From the NCBI GenBank assembly GCA_021776475.1, contig JAJFFV010000005.1:930001-994000 (forward strand): a stretch of 64,000 bases of DNA, written 5' to 3'. This DNA is from Parvularculaceae bacterium. Lineage in GTDB: Bacteria; Pseudomonadota; Alphaproteobacteria; Caulobacterales; Parvularculaceae. The position numbers were made by a program, and so were the translations under genes. Under the pieces are notes generated by a model. The model did no database searches, was not told the DNA's origin, and saw only the letters and a program-made list of their open reading frames with translations. Positions 20,972-30,336 of this stretch are shown here, one piece after another. Positions within the stretch are counted from its first letter, which is position 1. Each line of letters starts with the position of its first letter.

Positions 20972-22264
20972 ATGGTAAGAGTAAAACATCTGGTGTTTGG
21001 TTTATGTTCTGTTGGGGCTTTTGCCATCACGGATATAGCTGCGGCGCAGTCGCTTTTTTCACGCGATCGTAATATCAGCGTGCTACAGCGCGAGCGACCG
21101 GAATATGCGTCCCAGGGCATGCGCTCCGGGAGTTTTATTGTCAGGCCCAAGCTGGAACTTTCAGCTGGCTATACCGACAACACGTTCGCCATTAGCGACA
21201 CGCTGAATGCCCAATTTGGCAATCAGGAAGATTACTACTTTATCCTCCGTCCAAGCATTATCGCCGAAAGCAACTGGAATCGCCATTCGCTTAACCTCGG
21301 TGCTTATGTGGAGGCCTACGAACACATTGATTTTGATGAATCGAATGCGCTCAATGCCGGCATCTTTGCCGACGGTGTAATCGATGTTACACGGACAACC
21401 GCTATCGAGCTTGGTGGCGCTTATGATAAACTCAACGAGAGCCGCAAAATTTCAACCGGCAATGATGTTTTCGCTGATCCGATCGAATACAAGCGCGGTG
21501 AGGTTTACGCTGGTCTGCGCCAGGAATTTGGTCGCATCCGATATCGTGGTCGCCTGGGGTATACAAATTTTAATTACGATGATGCGGTCTCCTTGATTAC
21601 CAGTAACATAGTTGATCAGGATTTCCGTGACCGTGAAGAAAGCTCCGTACTTTTGCAGGCAGGCTATGCCCTGACCCGTGATGCATCGATCTTCATACGT
21701 GGTAAATACAGAGACCGTAATTTTGACAACCTCACGCCAGGCACAGGCCTCAACCGTGACAGTGAAGGGTATACGATTGCTGCTGGTGTAGATTTTGACA
21801 TTACACGCCTGGTCCGCGGGTCGATCGCTGTCGGGTATCTCGAAGAAGATTTCACAGATCCTGCTCTTGCCTCAATTGACGGCGTCAGTGTTGAGGCTGG
21901 CCTCGAGTGGTTCCCGAGTGAACTCACCACCGTCGGTCTGACCGCGACACGTGAAGTCAGAGCGTCTGCGCTGACATCCGGCTCTGCATTCCTCGCGAAC
22001 GAAGTAGTCCTTAGTGTTGATCATGAAGTTGCGCGCAACATCATCCTGTCAGCTTCGGCAGGCTACGCGCTGGATGACTATGAGAATATCAGCCGCGAGG
22101 ATGAGCGCTATGCACTCAGATTGGCTGCGAAGTACCTGATCAATCGGATCCTGTCGGCCGGCATTGAATATACATATGAAGAACAATCGTCTGACGGTAC
22201 AGCAACGTTCCTCAAGGACTTCACAACAAACGAGCTGTTGCTGACCCTGACGGCAGAACGCTAA
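20972..22264 (+). CDS. Outer-membrane beta-barrel protein of the polysaccharide locus (BBP2-like)
   Basis: About 430 residues, exported. The ATG at 20972 gives MVRVKHLVFGLCSVGAFAI followed by a cleavage site near AAAQS; a TTG at 20891 in the same frame would bury the signal peptide. The mature sequence has regular amphipathic strands with aromatic belts, for example VRPKLELSAGYTDN, LNLGAYVEAYEHI and VYAGLRQEFGRIRYRGRLGY, and ends in LLLTLTAER. The pattern matches the putative beta-barrel porin 2 family (PF10082), which accompanies exopolysaccharide genes. Position between the short Wza-like protein and Wzc suggests it forms the outer-membrane pore for the polymer. A strong terminator follows at 22303. 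Confidence 0.82.
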   Translation: MVRVKHLVFGLCSVGAFAITDIAAAQSLFSRDRNISVLQRERPEYASQGMRSGSFIVRPKLELSAGYTDNTFAISDTLNAQFGNQEDYYFILRPSIIAESNWNRHSLNLGAYVEAYEHIDFDESNALNAGIFADGVIDVTRTTAIELGGAYDKLNESRKISTGNDVFADPIEYKRGEVYAGLRQEFGRIRYRGRLGYTNFNYDDAVSLITSNIVDQDFRDREESSVLLQAGYALTRDASIFIRGKYRDRNFDNLTPGTGLNRDSEGYTIAAGVDFDITRLVRGSIAVGYLEEDFTDPALASIDGVSVEAGLEWFPSELTTVGLTATREVRASALTSGSAFLANEVVLSVDHEVARNIILSASAGYALDDYENISREDERYALRLAAKYLINRILSAGIEYTYEEQSSDGTATFLKDFTTNELLLTLTAER

Positions 22265-22302
22265 GTCCAGCGTTTCGCCCAAAACGGGAATATTTAGCCT
22301 CA

Positions 22303-22328
22303 ATGCGCGCCAAACTGGCGCGCATTTT
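22303..22328 (+). terminator. Terminator after the beta-barrel gene
   Basis: ATGCGCGCCA (22303-22312) and TGGCGCGCAT (22316-22325) form a perfect 10-bp stem with loop AAC, followed by a short T run. It lies 38 bases after the barrel gene stop and 70 bases before the wzc-like start. Confidence 0.65.
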
Positions 22329-22397
22329 GCGTATCTATCCGGATGAGGACAGAGGGTGGTCAATCTGCCCCTCTACCGGGTAGAATGGTGAGGTATC

Positions 22398-24698
22398 ATG
22401 GATACGCAGCGCAGCGCAGAAGAGTTAGCCCAAACAATGCCGCCCTATGCAGATAATACGCACAATCAGGGATATGCCAGGCAGCTGTCCCTAACAACCG
22501 TTATGGCAGACGCGGCAAATAATATGCTGATAGACTTGCCGATGCTCTGGGCCATTTTTCGTCGCCGGATGGGCCTGTTTTTCGGTGGCGCGATGACGGT
22601 GTTGGCGCTTGTCACTTTGGTCACGTTCCAACTCACCCCCAAATATGTTGCCGAGGCAACCGTATTGATTGACACGCGGCAAAAGCAGGCAGTCGATATC
22701 AGCGCTATTTATTCAGGTGTTTCCGCGGATTCAGCAACTGTAGATACTGAAGTCGAACTCATCAGCAGTCGGGTGATAAGCCAAAGAGTTACGAGAAAGC
22801 TCGACCTTTACAGCGACCCTGAATTCAACCCTTCGTTAAAAGAAGAATCCGGTCTTTCCGGCATCAAGTTGTTTGTTCGCAACCTGTTTCCGTCACAAGT
22901 CAATGTTAATGGTGACACGGAGGAACTGGCCCGCATGGCTGAGGAGAAAACCGTTAACAACGTCATGAGCAATCTCTCAGTTGAGCGTGCGGGGATGACG
23001 TATCTAATCGCCATCAGGTTTGAAAGTGAGGACAGAGCCAAGGCCGCAATGATTGCCAATGCTTTTGCTGATCAATATCTGGTTCGACAACTTGACGCGA
23101 AGTTTGAATTTATTCGGCGTAGCCGAACTCATTTGAGCGAACGCACGGACGAATTGCAGGAAGGCGTACGCATAGCAGAAGCAGCAGTTGAACAGTATCG
23201 TGAAGAATATGGGTTGTTTGAATCTGGGGGTACGAGTTTGACCGAGCAGCAGATTTCCGACGTCAATGCTCAGTTGATAATTCAAAGAGCAAATCTTGCG
23301 GAGCGTCGGGCGCGGCTCACATCGGTCAAGAGCCAGTTGGACAGCGGTGTTGGCGGAGAGTCCATCGCAGAAGTCTTAAGCTCACCTGTGATTGGTCAGC
23401 TGCGTGCACAACAGGCGGATCTCACAAGACGTAAATCCGAGCTTGCAACACGTTATGGTGAAAAGCACCCTGAAATGCAGAAAACTATCCGTGAAGAAGG
23501 TGATTTACAGATTCAGATCGAGAGCGAAATCACCCGCATCGTGGCAAGCCTCGAAAGCGAAGTAAATATCGCGCGGGACAAGGTCGGGTCCCTTGAAATT
23601 AGCCTGAATGCCCGGCGCGGCGAGCTTGCCGAGAACAACAAGGCGTTGGTCAAATTGCGTGAGCTTGAGCGTCAGGCAGAAGCAAGCCGTTCCATCTATG
23701 AGAGTTTTCTGAATTCCTTCAAAGCAACCAGCGAGCAAGAAGCATTGACCGAAAGCGACTCGGAAGTTGTCTCCAGCGCTGTCATTCCTACTAATCCGGC
23801 CTTCCCAAACAAGCTTTTGAACATTTTGCTTGGGTTGATTTTAGGGGCCGGGTTTGGCGCTATGCTTGTTGCGCTGGCGGAAATTTTCGATAATGGTCTG
23901 CGGACAGCGGACGATATAGAACGCAACCTCAACACATCGCTGATCACCGCTATTCCGACACTGTCGCATGGGCTGCTTGCCGGTGACGGTACAACCATGG
24001 TGCCGCAGGATTATCTTGTGGAAAAACCACTATCAAGCTTCGCTGAGGCATACCGAACAATTCGCAGTTCAGTCCTGCTGCAATCAAACAGTAGGGCTAA
24101 ACCAAAAGTCATTGCCCTCACTTCCGCCCTTTCCGGGGAAGGAAAAACAGCTTCCTCTCTATGTTTGGGCCGGATTTGCGCTATGTCGGGTGATCGGGTG
24201 ATCGTTATCGACTGTGATGCGAGACGTCGTATCCTTTCGGGTTCCGTGGTTGGCGTTGAGACAGGACTTCTGGAAGTCCTGTCTGGTAAGTCGCAGCTGA
24301 AAAACTCGATCCGCAAAGATTCCAAAACCAATCTACATATCTTGCCACTGTCCGGTGCGCAGGATGATATCGTGGATGTATTCGGCTCCAATGCCTTTGA
24401 CTCTATGATCAGTAAACTGAAAACAAAATACGATTTGATCATTCTCGACACGGCGCCTGTGACCGCCGTTGCAGATACCCGCACGATCATCAATGCAGCG
24501 GACAGCGTACTGCTGATGGTGCGCTGGCGGCAGACGCCGGCAAAAATTGCCCGGTCGGCGACGCGTATTCTTGCAGGTCTTTCAACGCCAGTTCACGGCG
24601 CTGTCCTGACCCAGGTGGATGCAAAGTCACAGACTCAATACGGCTATGAAGGCAGCTATGCCTATTACAGTTCACATCAGAAATATTATCACGATTAA
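22398..24698 (+). CDS. Polysaccharide co-polymerase and tyrosine autokinase (Wzc/ExoP family)
   Basis: Inner-membrane protein that controls chain length and couples to the Wza-type exporter through tyrosine phosphorylation. Residues 40-90 hold the first membrane segment and the Wzz domain (LPMLWAIFRRRMGLFFGG). Long periplasmic coiled-coil helices follow, then a second membrane segment near 472-495 after PTNPAFPNKL. The cytoplasmic BY-kinase has Walker A SALSGEGKT near 574-582, Walker A' VIVIDCDARR and Walker B LIILDTAP. The C-terminus is a tyrosine cluster (YGYEGSYAYYSSHQKYYHD) as in autophosphorylating members. Single-chain fusion and 766 residues match Proteobacterial forms. The ATG at 22398 follows GTGAGG. 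Confidence 0.94.
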   Translation: MDTQRSAEELAQTMPPYADNTHNQGYARQLSLTTVMADAANNMLIDLPMLWAIFRRRMGLFFGGAMTVLALVTLVTFQLTPKYVAEATVLIDTRQKQAVDISAIYSGVSADSATVDTEVELISSRVISQRVTRKLDLYSDPEFNPSLKEESGLSGIKLFVRNLFPSQVNVNGDTEELARMAEEKTVNNVMSNLSVERAGMTYLIAIRFESEDRAKAAMIANAFADQYLVRQLDAKFEFIRRSRTHLSERTDELQEGVRIAEAAVEQYREEYGLFESGGTSLTEQQISDVNAQLIIQRANLAERRARLTSVKSQLDSGVGGESIAEVLSSPVIGQLRAQQADLTRRKSELATRYGEKHPEMQKTIREEGDLQIQIESEITRIVASLESEVNIARDKVGSLEISLNARRGELAENNKALVKLRELERQAEASRSIYESFLNSFKATSEQEALTESDSEVVSSAVIPTNPAFPNKLLNILLGLILGAGFGAMLVALAEIFDNGLRTADDIERNLNTSLITAIPTLSHGLLAGDGTTMVPQDYLVEKPLSSFAEAYRTIRSSVLLQSNSRAKPKVIALTSALSGEGKTASSLCLGRICAMSGDRVIVIDCDARRRILSGSVVGVETGLLEVLSGKSQLKNSIRKDSKTNLHILPLSGAQDDIVDVFGSNAFDSMISKLKTKYDLIILDTAPVTAVADTRTIINAADSVLLMVRWRQTPAKIARSATRILAGLSTPVHGAVLTQVDAKSQTQYGYEGSYAYYSSHQKYYHD

Positions 24699-24701
24699 GT
24701 C

Positions 24702-25517
24702 CTAGCGGAACTTGTCGCACGCCCATCGATAGATTTCGCGATCAGCAGTACAAAGTCTCGTGACCTTCTCAAGCACGTCGGTTGAGAAAGAACTGTGATC
24801 CGAATTCTCCGGTGTACCTTTGTTTTCATGACCGATGCGGATTGAGTGTTCCGTCAGACGGGTGATATCAGTCGCAAACGTCTCAAGATCGTCAACGAAG
24901 CCAACAGATTGAAGGTTACAAAGAGTCGCTTTAGAAGCTGCTAACGCGCCCGGGCTGGAGAAATCTTCTGTCATCGGCATGCCGGAAAAATACTTTACAT
25001 AAAGACTACCCATAACGTGCGCGCGCGGACTTTCAAGGAATGCCTCAACCGCCTGCTTGATACGGCCGTGCCCGCTTGCTTTCGTCGTATTGAAAGTTAA
25101 GTGAGAAAGATAGCGTTCTACCGGGTCCCGGAGGATCGTCACGAAGTCATGTGTTTTGCTGGCTGTTGCGATCGTTTGCGGGCCAAGGGGCGCGTGACCA
25201 GTGATACATTTATAGCCACAGGAAAGATAGTAGTGGAGCATCTCCCGCCGCATCTCGCTCGCGCGCGTCAGAACTTCATGTTGAGAGTCGGTATCAGAAG
25301 GGATCGCCAGCGTTCTCGCTGCCGCTGAAAAAGTCGCTTCCGGATCAATAGCAACGCGAGAGAGCCGATAATGTGATCGCAGCGCTTTTTCGAAGGAGGT
25401 GCCGGCGCATTTGGGTACATGGACAAACACAACGCCGCGCGGATGAAACTTCTCTGCCAGCGCACGGGGCGGAAGACCATTTTTCAGATCAATTAGGCTT
25501 GAACGGATCAGTCCCAT
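24702..25517 (-). CDS. Sulfotransferase (Sulfotransfer_2-like)
   Basis: Predicted to move a sulfuryl group from PAPS to a carbohydrate. The 5'-phosphosulfate-binding loop is VFVHVPKCAGTSFEKAL near residues 30-46, and the 3'-phosphate-binding motif is VTILRDPVERYLSHL near 129-143. Both match the family that includes heparan/dermatan sulfotransferases. Length is 271 residues, with no signal peptide, so it should act in the cytosol. Its gene is opposite to the surrounding exopolysaccharide genes: it converges with wzc (3-base gap) and diverges from the flippase. The setting suggests a sulfated exopolysaccharide; a different carbohydrate or lipid acceptor is possible. Confidence 0.85.
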   Translation of the reverse strand: MGLIRSSLIDLKNGLPPRALAEKFHPRGVVFVHVPKCAGTSFEKALRSHYRLSRVAIDPEATFSAAARTLAIPSDTDSQHEVLTRASEMRREMLHYYLSCGYKCITGHAPLGPQTIATASKTHDFVTILRDPVERYLSHLTFNTTKASGHGRIKQAVEAFLESPRAHVMGSLYVKYFSGMPMTEDFSSPGALAASKATLCNLQSVGFVDDLETFATDITRLTEHSIRIGHENKGTPENSDHSSFSTDVLEKVTRLCTADREIYRWACDKFR

Positions 25518-25638
25518 AAATGCGATCCACTGGGCGAGCTACAAACCAGCAGTTTTGCCAGTTTAGGTTAATTTTTTCTGCACATTTGTGCCACTAGATA
25601 GTCAACGCGGGATGATCCCGCGAACTGGAACAGTGATC

Positions 25639-27024
25639 ATGCCAGCACCTTTGCCGCGGTGGATTACCCGCGTACTGGCCAAACGAAGCCTGATGGAGAC
25701 CATCGGCAACGCAACCGCGCTGGTTGTGGCCCGCTTTGGCGGGGCCGTCGCTAACTTCGTATTCACGCTTTTACTGGCCCAGCAGCTGGCCCCGTCCCAG
25801 GTTGGCTTTGTCATGACAGCGATGTCTTTGGCAATTTTGGTTTCACTCTTCACAACGCTGAATATGGAAAACGGTGCTGTCCGGCATCTACTGCAGCCGC
25901 TCGAAAAAGGGAACCGGGCGGAAGCCTCAGGATTTGTTCATTTTGGCAGAAAAGTCCTTTTTTGGACGTCGCCATTTGTCATCGTTTTCTTTCTCGTCTT
26001 TATGCTCGCCAGCCAAAGTCTGAAGAACGAGCTCACCCGATCAGAAATCTGGGGTGTGGTTTTTGCCGCTGCGGCAATTCCGGTTCTGTCGATGTTGCGT
26101 CTTGGTAGTAGTTGGGGGCACGCGCTTTCCAAAATTATCAAAAGCATGCTTTCCTGGGCTTTCTTCCGTCCTGCATTTTTGTGTTTGCTGACCGGGTCGC
26201 TGGTCGTTTTCGGCATTACCCTCAGCGTTGATCGCATCCTATTAGCCAGCTTTCTGGCCTGCGGTGGTGCCTTCGTCATCCAGTTTTTCCTGTTGCGCAA
26301 CGCCTTCGTTTTTGCGCGCGAGGTTAAGCCAGACACTACGCGATCAAAGGAGTGGATGCGAACCGGCCTCTATTTGTCGGTGACGATCCTGTTGATCGAC
26401 TATTTTCAAAATGTCGTCGTCGTCACATCGGCGCTCGGGTTAACGGACGACGATGTCGCGCGGCTTGCGATTGCACTCAGGTTTACGGGTTTTTTGCGCA
26501 TGGGGCTGATGGCAGTCAACATGGCGGTCAGTCCGCGCATCTCGAAAGCGATCAGCGCTGAGCAGCACGCTGACGCGCATGGCCTGCTGTCACAATCGAC
26601 GCATCTGAAATTCTGGCCAACGATCGTTGTTACCGCACTCGTATGGTGGTTAGCACCTTGGCTGATCAGTCTGTTCGGTGCAGAGTATGCAACTGCCGTT
26701 TGGCCATTGCGGCTGTTTGCACTGTTGCCTTTGTTTGCGGCATTCTTTGGTCCTTCCATAATGATCCTAAATATTACCGGACGCCAGCAACAGATATTTC
26801 GCGTGTCTGCCGTCAGCCTTGCCCTGCTCATCATTGCAGTGCCGGTTGCGGGCATAGCGTTCGGGCTACACGGCGCGACCGCTGCTGCTGTCGTGACAGT
26901 GTTTTTCTGGGAATGGGCACTCTACGACAGGACACGCCGAGAGACAGGTATTGACGCGTCTATTTTGGGCGCGACACATATGCGTGCACAGGGTATCAGA
27001 CCAGGTGGTGGAGTTAGTTTGTAG
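25639..27024 (+). CDS. Polysaccharide flippase (Wzx/MOP family)
   Basis: Multispanning membrane protein expected to flip lipid-linked repeat units across the inner membrane. It shows about 12 hydrophobic segments and a basic N-terminus (LPRWITRVLAKRSLMETIGN), with VARFGGAVANFVFTLLLAQQ in the first helix, as in the oligosaccharide flippase family. Length about 461 residues is normal. The start is uncertain: ATG 25639 has GGAA 8 bases upstream, while in-frame ATG 25612 and GTG 25588 would lengthen it. Its 3' end overlaps the convergent polymerase gene by 11 bases. The pair implies a Wzx/Wzy-dependent pathway. Confidence 0.85.
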   Translation: MPAPLPRWITRVLAKRSLMETIGNATALVVARFGGAVANFVFTLLLAQQLAPSQVGFVMTAMSLAILVSLFTTLNMENGAVRHLLQPLEKGNRAEASGFVHFGRKVLFWTSPFVIVFFLVFMLASQSLKNELTRSEIWGVVFAAAAIPVLSMLRLGSSWGHALSKIIKSMLSWAFFRPAFLCLLTGSLVVFGITLSVDRILLASFLACGGAFVIQFFLLRNAFVFAREVKPDTTRSKEWMRTGLYLSVTILLIDYFQNVVVVTSALGLTDDDVARLAIALRFTGFLRMGLMAVNMAVSPRISKAISAEQHADAHGLLSQSTHLKFWPTIVVTALVWWLAPWLISLFGAEYATAVWPLRLFALLPLFAAFFGPSIMILNITGRQQQIFRVSAVSLALLIIAVPVAGIAFGLHGATAAAVVTVFFWEWALYDRTRRETGIDASILGATHMRAQGIRPGGGVSL

Positions 27025-28306
27025 GCCGCACACGGCGCTGTGTTGGCAACAATGCCATAAATACGCCCGTCCAGAAGATCATCGGGTTCATCAAAAAGAC
27101 AGAAAACAGCTCCGATTCAGTGAATGTGCGTACCAACAGGATTGCCGCAATCGTCACTATGAACCCGTCGATAACACGTTGCTGCATCAACCAGTGCTGG
27201 ATCAAAATCCAGTAGGCTTTACCGATTGTTATCAAAAATAGAATGAGGCCAACAATTCCAAGATGCACTGTCACCTCGTAATAGGCATTGTGAAACCAGA
27301 ACTGATTGTTCTCAGTATCAAACATGCTCGAAATACGGGTGGCCTTGTCAACGCCTGGACGCCAGAACGAACCTGCGCCAACACCCGTCACAGGATGATC
27401 CTCGATGATCTGGTTGCCGATACGCCAGATCTCAGTCCGTCCGGTGAGAGAAGAGTCCTTGTCTAATCGTTCCAGTATCTCCGTATAGGGATTTATGCGA
27501 TAGACATTCGTGACAATGAGGCTCGCGCCTGCGAGCGCGATTACGGCACTCGCTGCAAGGACGAGCCGCAAGCCATGGATTTTTGCGGCTGGACGCCAAA
27601 CCCCGCCAAGGGTTGCTGTCAGCAAGCCTGCTGTGAACAAGAGAACAAGTGCAGTGGCGGAGTTGCTGCCAAAAAGCAGATACAGCGCCGGCGCGATGAT
27701 AGCGAGACCTGCGAGGCGCCAAAACTTCCCATAGCCGTGATCAAGAATAATCGCGATAGCCGCGATAAGAAGGATCAGCATGCGCATGCCAAGAACGTTC
27801 TTGTGGGGAAATATCCCGATCATCGCGTAACCACCGTCGAGGCCACCAACAAATGTTGTGCGCATAAAAATCAAGCTACCAATCATTAAGATGGCGCTGC
27901 CTGCAAATATGGCGACGACAAATTGCCGATGATCAAGCCGTGCGGCGGTGTAGGCACAAATAATGAGACCGATGGTCATAAACAGTCCGAACCGGACAGA
28001 CAGGAGAGGGGCATCTGACCACAAGGCAGAAAGCAGACACAGCGCGGGTAAAAGGAAGAAGAGTGCACCACGTTTTAATAGCGGAACAACATCCCGCCAA
28101 CGGGCCATGACGGCTAACAAAACCAGTAGTGTCACGGGATAACGAAACGCGGACGCCATCGGAAATTCCAGCGGGATTGCAAACAGCCAAAGAACCACAA
28201 GGAGTTGATCAATAAGTGTCCCTCGGCCGGGCTGCAGCGATATACTGACGGACTTGCTCGGGTAGGCGCTGCTCTGAACGACAGACGTTGGATATATCTG
28301 TGGCAT
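27014..28306 (-). CDS. O-antigen ligase/polymerase-like membrane protein (Wzy_C)
   Basis: Predicted polymerase of the exopolysaccharide repeat unit. It has about 11-12 membrane segments. A large periplasmic loop near residues 290-340 carries SLTGRTEIWRIG, PVTGVGAGSFW and FHNAYYEVTVHLG, the recurrent motifs of the O-antigen ligase/Wzy superfamily (PF04932). Length is 430 residues. It starts 5 bases after the upstream sulfotransferase ends on the same strand, so the two are probably cotranscribed. Family members can be ligases or polymerases; the exopolysaccharide setting favours a polymerase. It overlaps the flippase gene tail to tail. Confidence 0.85.
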   Translation of the reverse strand: MPQIYPTSVVQSSAYPSKSVSISLQPGRGTLIDQLLVVLWLFAIPLEFPMASAFRYPVTLLVLLAVMARWRDVVPLLKRGALFFLLPALCLLSALWSDAPLLSVRFGLFMTIGLIICAYTAARLDHRQFVVAIFAGSAILMIGSLIFMRTTFVGGLDGGYAMIGIFPHKNVLGMRMLILLIAAIAIILDHGYGKFWRLAGLAIIAPALYLLFGSNSATALVLLFTAGLLTATLGGVWRPAAKIHGLRLVLAASAVIALAGASLIVTNVYRINPYTEILERLDKDSSLTGRTEIWRIGNQIIEDHPVTGVGAGSFWRPGVDKATRISSMFDTENNQFWFHNAYYEVTVHLGIVGLILFLITIGKAYWILIQHWLMQQRVIDGFIVTIAAILLVRTFTESELFSVFLMNPMIFWTGVFMALLPTQRRVRPTN

Positions 28307-28311
28307 GAGGG

Positions 28312-29190
28312 TCAGATGCTCCAGCGTGAAAATTGCAACCCAGTGACATTACGAAATGCCGCGATATCATCTCGCAGTGACTCTTCTATTTCCGTTACTA
28401 CGGCTGCGGGAAATGCGGGCGGAACCTTTGCCGGTCCGCGGCCAGACACCAGCCCTTTGGTGCGTCTTGCTACCCCGCGTGGCAGCAGCGTGCGCAACCC
28501 CCGCCCAACAATGGACTTACGCAATTGTGGCCACCAGCCTGGCATCGAGGCGACGTCGCCCATACTGTTCCTCGGCCCCGCGCGGCACAGGATTTGTGCC
28601 TCGGGAAGACCGATATGGGCACTGATTTTTCTTAATTCCGTGGGGGTATCGGTGATCAAAAGGTCGAAGTCGACAACAAGCAATTGGTCGATATCAAAAA
28701 ACGCGCGCCATGGTTCGAGTTGAAAGGCGTATTTGCTGGTTGCGATGATGTGTTGACCCTTGCTTGATTTCACGAGATCTGCCGGCGCCGGCATCTCTTG
28801 CCCCATCAAAAACGAATGCCTGTAATGGGAAATTGCGCGTGCGACAGGATTGCGAACAATATAGATCAGACGAGCATCAGGATTGGTACGGTGCAGGCGC
28901 GCGGCGACATCCGGAAAAATGTCCCGTTTGGTGTAGTTGGGCGCGACCTCGCCACAAAAGCGGGCGGATTTATCGAAATAGTCCCCATAGCATTTTCTGC
29001 CAGAGTCAATATTCTCCTCGCGCACAAAAAAATCAGTTTCCTTCATCCGCGGCAGGGAAAATTCGTCCACACTAGCCAGCAATTCGTGAACCATGGTTGT
29101 CGCGGCGCGCATGGCGCCGATCACTGCAAAATTCGGCAGCGGACGGCCTGTTTGGGTAGATATTTTCTGTCTTAACGGGCGGTTAACCAT
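28312..29190 (-). CDS. Sulfotransferase (Sulfotransfer_1/3-like)
   Basis: Second predicted PAPS-dependent sulfotransferase of the locus, from a different subfamily than the one at 24702. The 5'-phosphosulfate loop is FAVIGAMRAATTMVHELL near residues 22-39, with AATT in place of the more usual CGTT or AGTT. The 3'-phosphate motif is LIYIVRNPVARAISHYRH near 108-125. A characteristic KETDFFV follows the loop. Length is 292 residues, with no signal peptide. It is translated just upstream of the polymerase on the minus strand and is divergent from the ExoA-like gene across about 105 bases that must hold both promoters. Its operon with wzy ties sulfation to polymer synthesis. Confidence 0.87.
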   Translation of the reverse strand: MVNRPLRQKISTQTGRPLPNFAVIGAMRAATTMVHELLASVDEFSLPRMKETDFFVREENIDSGRKCYGDYFDKSARFCGEVAPNYTKRDIFPDVAARLHRTNPDARLIYIVRNPVARAISHYRHSFLMGQEMPAPADLVKSSKGQHIIATSKYAFQLEPWRAFFDIDQLLVVDFDLLITDTPTELRKISAHIGLPEAQILCRAGPRNSMGDVASMPGWWPQLRKSIVGRGLRTLLPRGVARRTKGLVSGRGPAKVPPAFPAAVVTEIEESLRDDIAAFRNVTGLQFSRWSI

Positions 29191-29295
29191 GCATTGTCCT
29201 TGGGTGGGAATACCGCCTTTTTATCGCAAATCCTGCGCCAATACCCGCATTACCTGTATAAACGGGTTAACAGGCCGGCAAGACAAAGCTGATAA

Positions 29296-30336
29296 ATGTC
29301 GCATATGTTTGAGCAGACAGAGACCGACAGCGCTCATGCGGCCCGCCAGGCGCTGGCGAAGCGCATTCTTGTGGTTATGCCAGTCCTCAACGAGGCCGCT
29401 CATGTCGAGGCCTGTCTTGTTAGTCTGATTGCGGGCGATCCGGCGCTTGGATATCTGAGCCTGGTTGTGGTTGACGGTGGCAGCACAGACGGGACCCAGG
29501 AGATCGTGCGTGCTTGCGCGAAAGAAAATCCTAATCTCAGCCTGCTTGAAAATCCCGGCAAGCTACAAGCATCCGGCGTTAACATTGGTGCGCGCGCGCG
29601 CGGCGACCAGCGGGATATTTTGATCCGCTGCGATGCTCATGCGGACTACCCGGCAGATTATGTACTCAAAGTCGCGGCCGCGCTCGATGGTACAGGCGCG
29701 GACAGCCTAGTGGTGCCCATGGATGCCAAAGGCACATCTTGTTTTCAAAAAGCTAACGCCTGGGTTGTGGACACACCATTCGGTTCAGGCGGGTCAGCTC
29801 ATCGTGGCGGGAAAAAATCCGGCTTTGTCGATCATGGCCATCACGCGGGATTTCGGCTGGAGAGATTTTTGGCGCTTCACGGGTACGATGAAAGTTTTCG
29901 TCATAACGAAGATGCCGAATACGATGTACGGCTGCGAAAGGCCGGTGGACGAATATACCTCGACGCTTCAATCCGGATTGGTTACTACCCGCGCGCCAAT
30001 ATTTATTCCTTGTGGCAACAATATTTTGGCTACGGCGTTGGCCGTGCCCGGAATCTTTTGAAAAATCAGGAGAAGCCGCGCCTGCGGCAACTTGCGCCCG
30101 TCGCAAATATTTTTGCCCTTGTTGGAGCCGGGTTGCTCGCCCTTTGGAATGCCGCCTGGCTGTTCTGGCCTGCCTTTTATTTGGCTGCCCTGGTCGGGAT
30201 AGGGTTTTGGCTGGTTCTGACCAAAAGGTCCTTATGTGGTCTATGGGGCAGCGTGGCACTTGGGGTCATGCACGTAGCGTGGGGTCTTGGTTTCTTAGGG
30301 GGCATTTTCAAGGTCATGCGTCGGGGGCGGAGATGA
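29296..30336 (+). CDS. Family 2 glycosyltransferase, ExoA-like
   Basis: Inner-membrane glycosyltransferase that adds a sugar to a lipid-linked intermediate. The GT-A fold shows VVMPVLNEAAHVEACL near residues 26-41, VVDGGSTDGTQEIV near 56-69, RCDAHADYP near 112-120 and the acceptor-site HNEDAEYDVRLRKAG near 211-225. C-terminal hydrophobic segments near 270-330 anchor it. The sequence resembles rhizobial ExoA of succinoglycan synthesis, a beta-1,3-glucosyltransferase, but the sugar here is unknown. It overlaps the next gene by 4 bases (ATGA), so translation is coupled. Confidence 0.88.
   Translation: MSHMFEQTETDSAHAARQALAKRILVVMPVLNEAAHVEACLVSLIAGDPALGYLSLVVVDGGSTDGTQEIVRACAKENPNLSLLENPGKLQASGVNIGARARGDQRDILIRCDAHADYPADYVLKVAAALDGTGADSLVVPMDAKGTSCFQKANAWVVDTPFGSGGSAHRGGKKSGFVDHGHHAGFRLERFLALHGYDESFRHNEDAEYDVRLRKAGGRIYLDASIRIGYYPRANIYSLWQQYFGYGVGRARNLLKNQEKPRLRQLAPVANIFALVGAGLLALWNAAWLFWPAFYLAALVGIGFWLVLTKRSLCGLWGSVALGVMHVAWGLGFLGGIFKVMRRGRR

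Noticed and set aside
30012-30332. In-frame upstream extension of the ExoL-like protein
   Set aside because: This part overlaps the ExoA-like gene and reads as low-quality sequence; the ATG at 30333 in a stop-start overlap gives the family's normal N-terminus.
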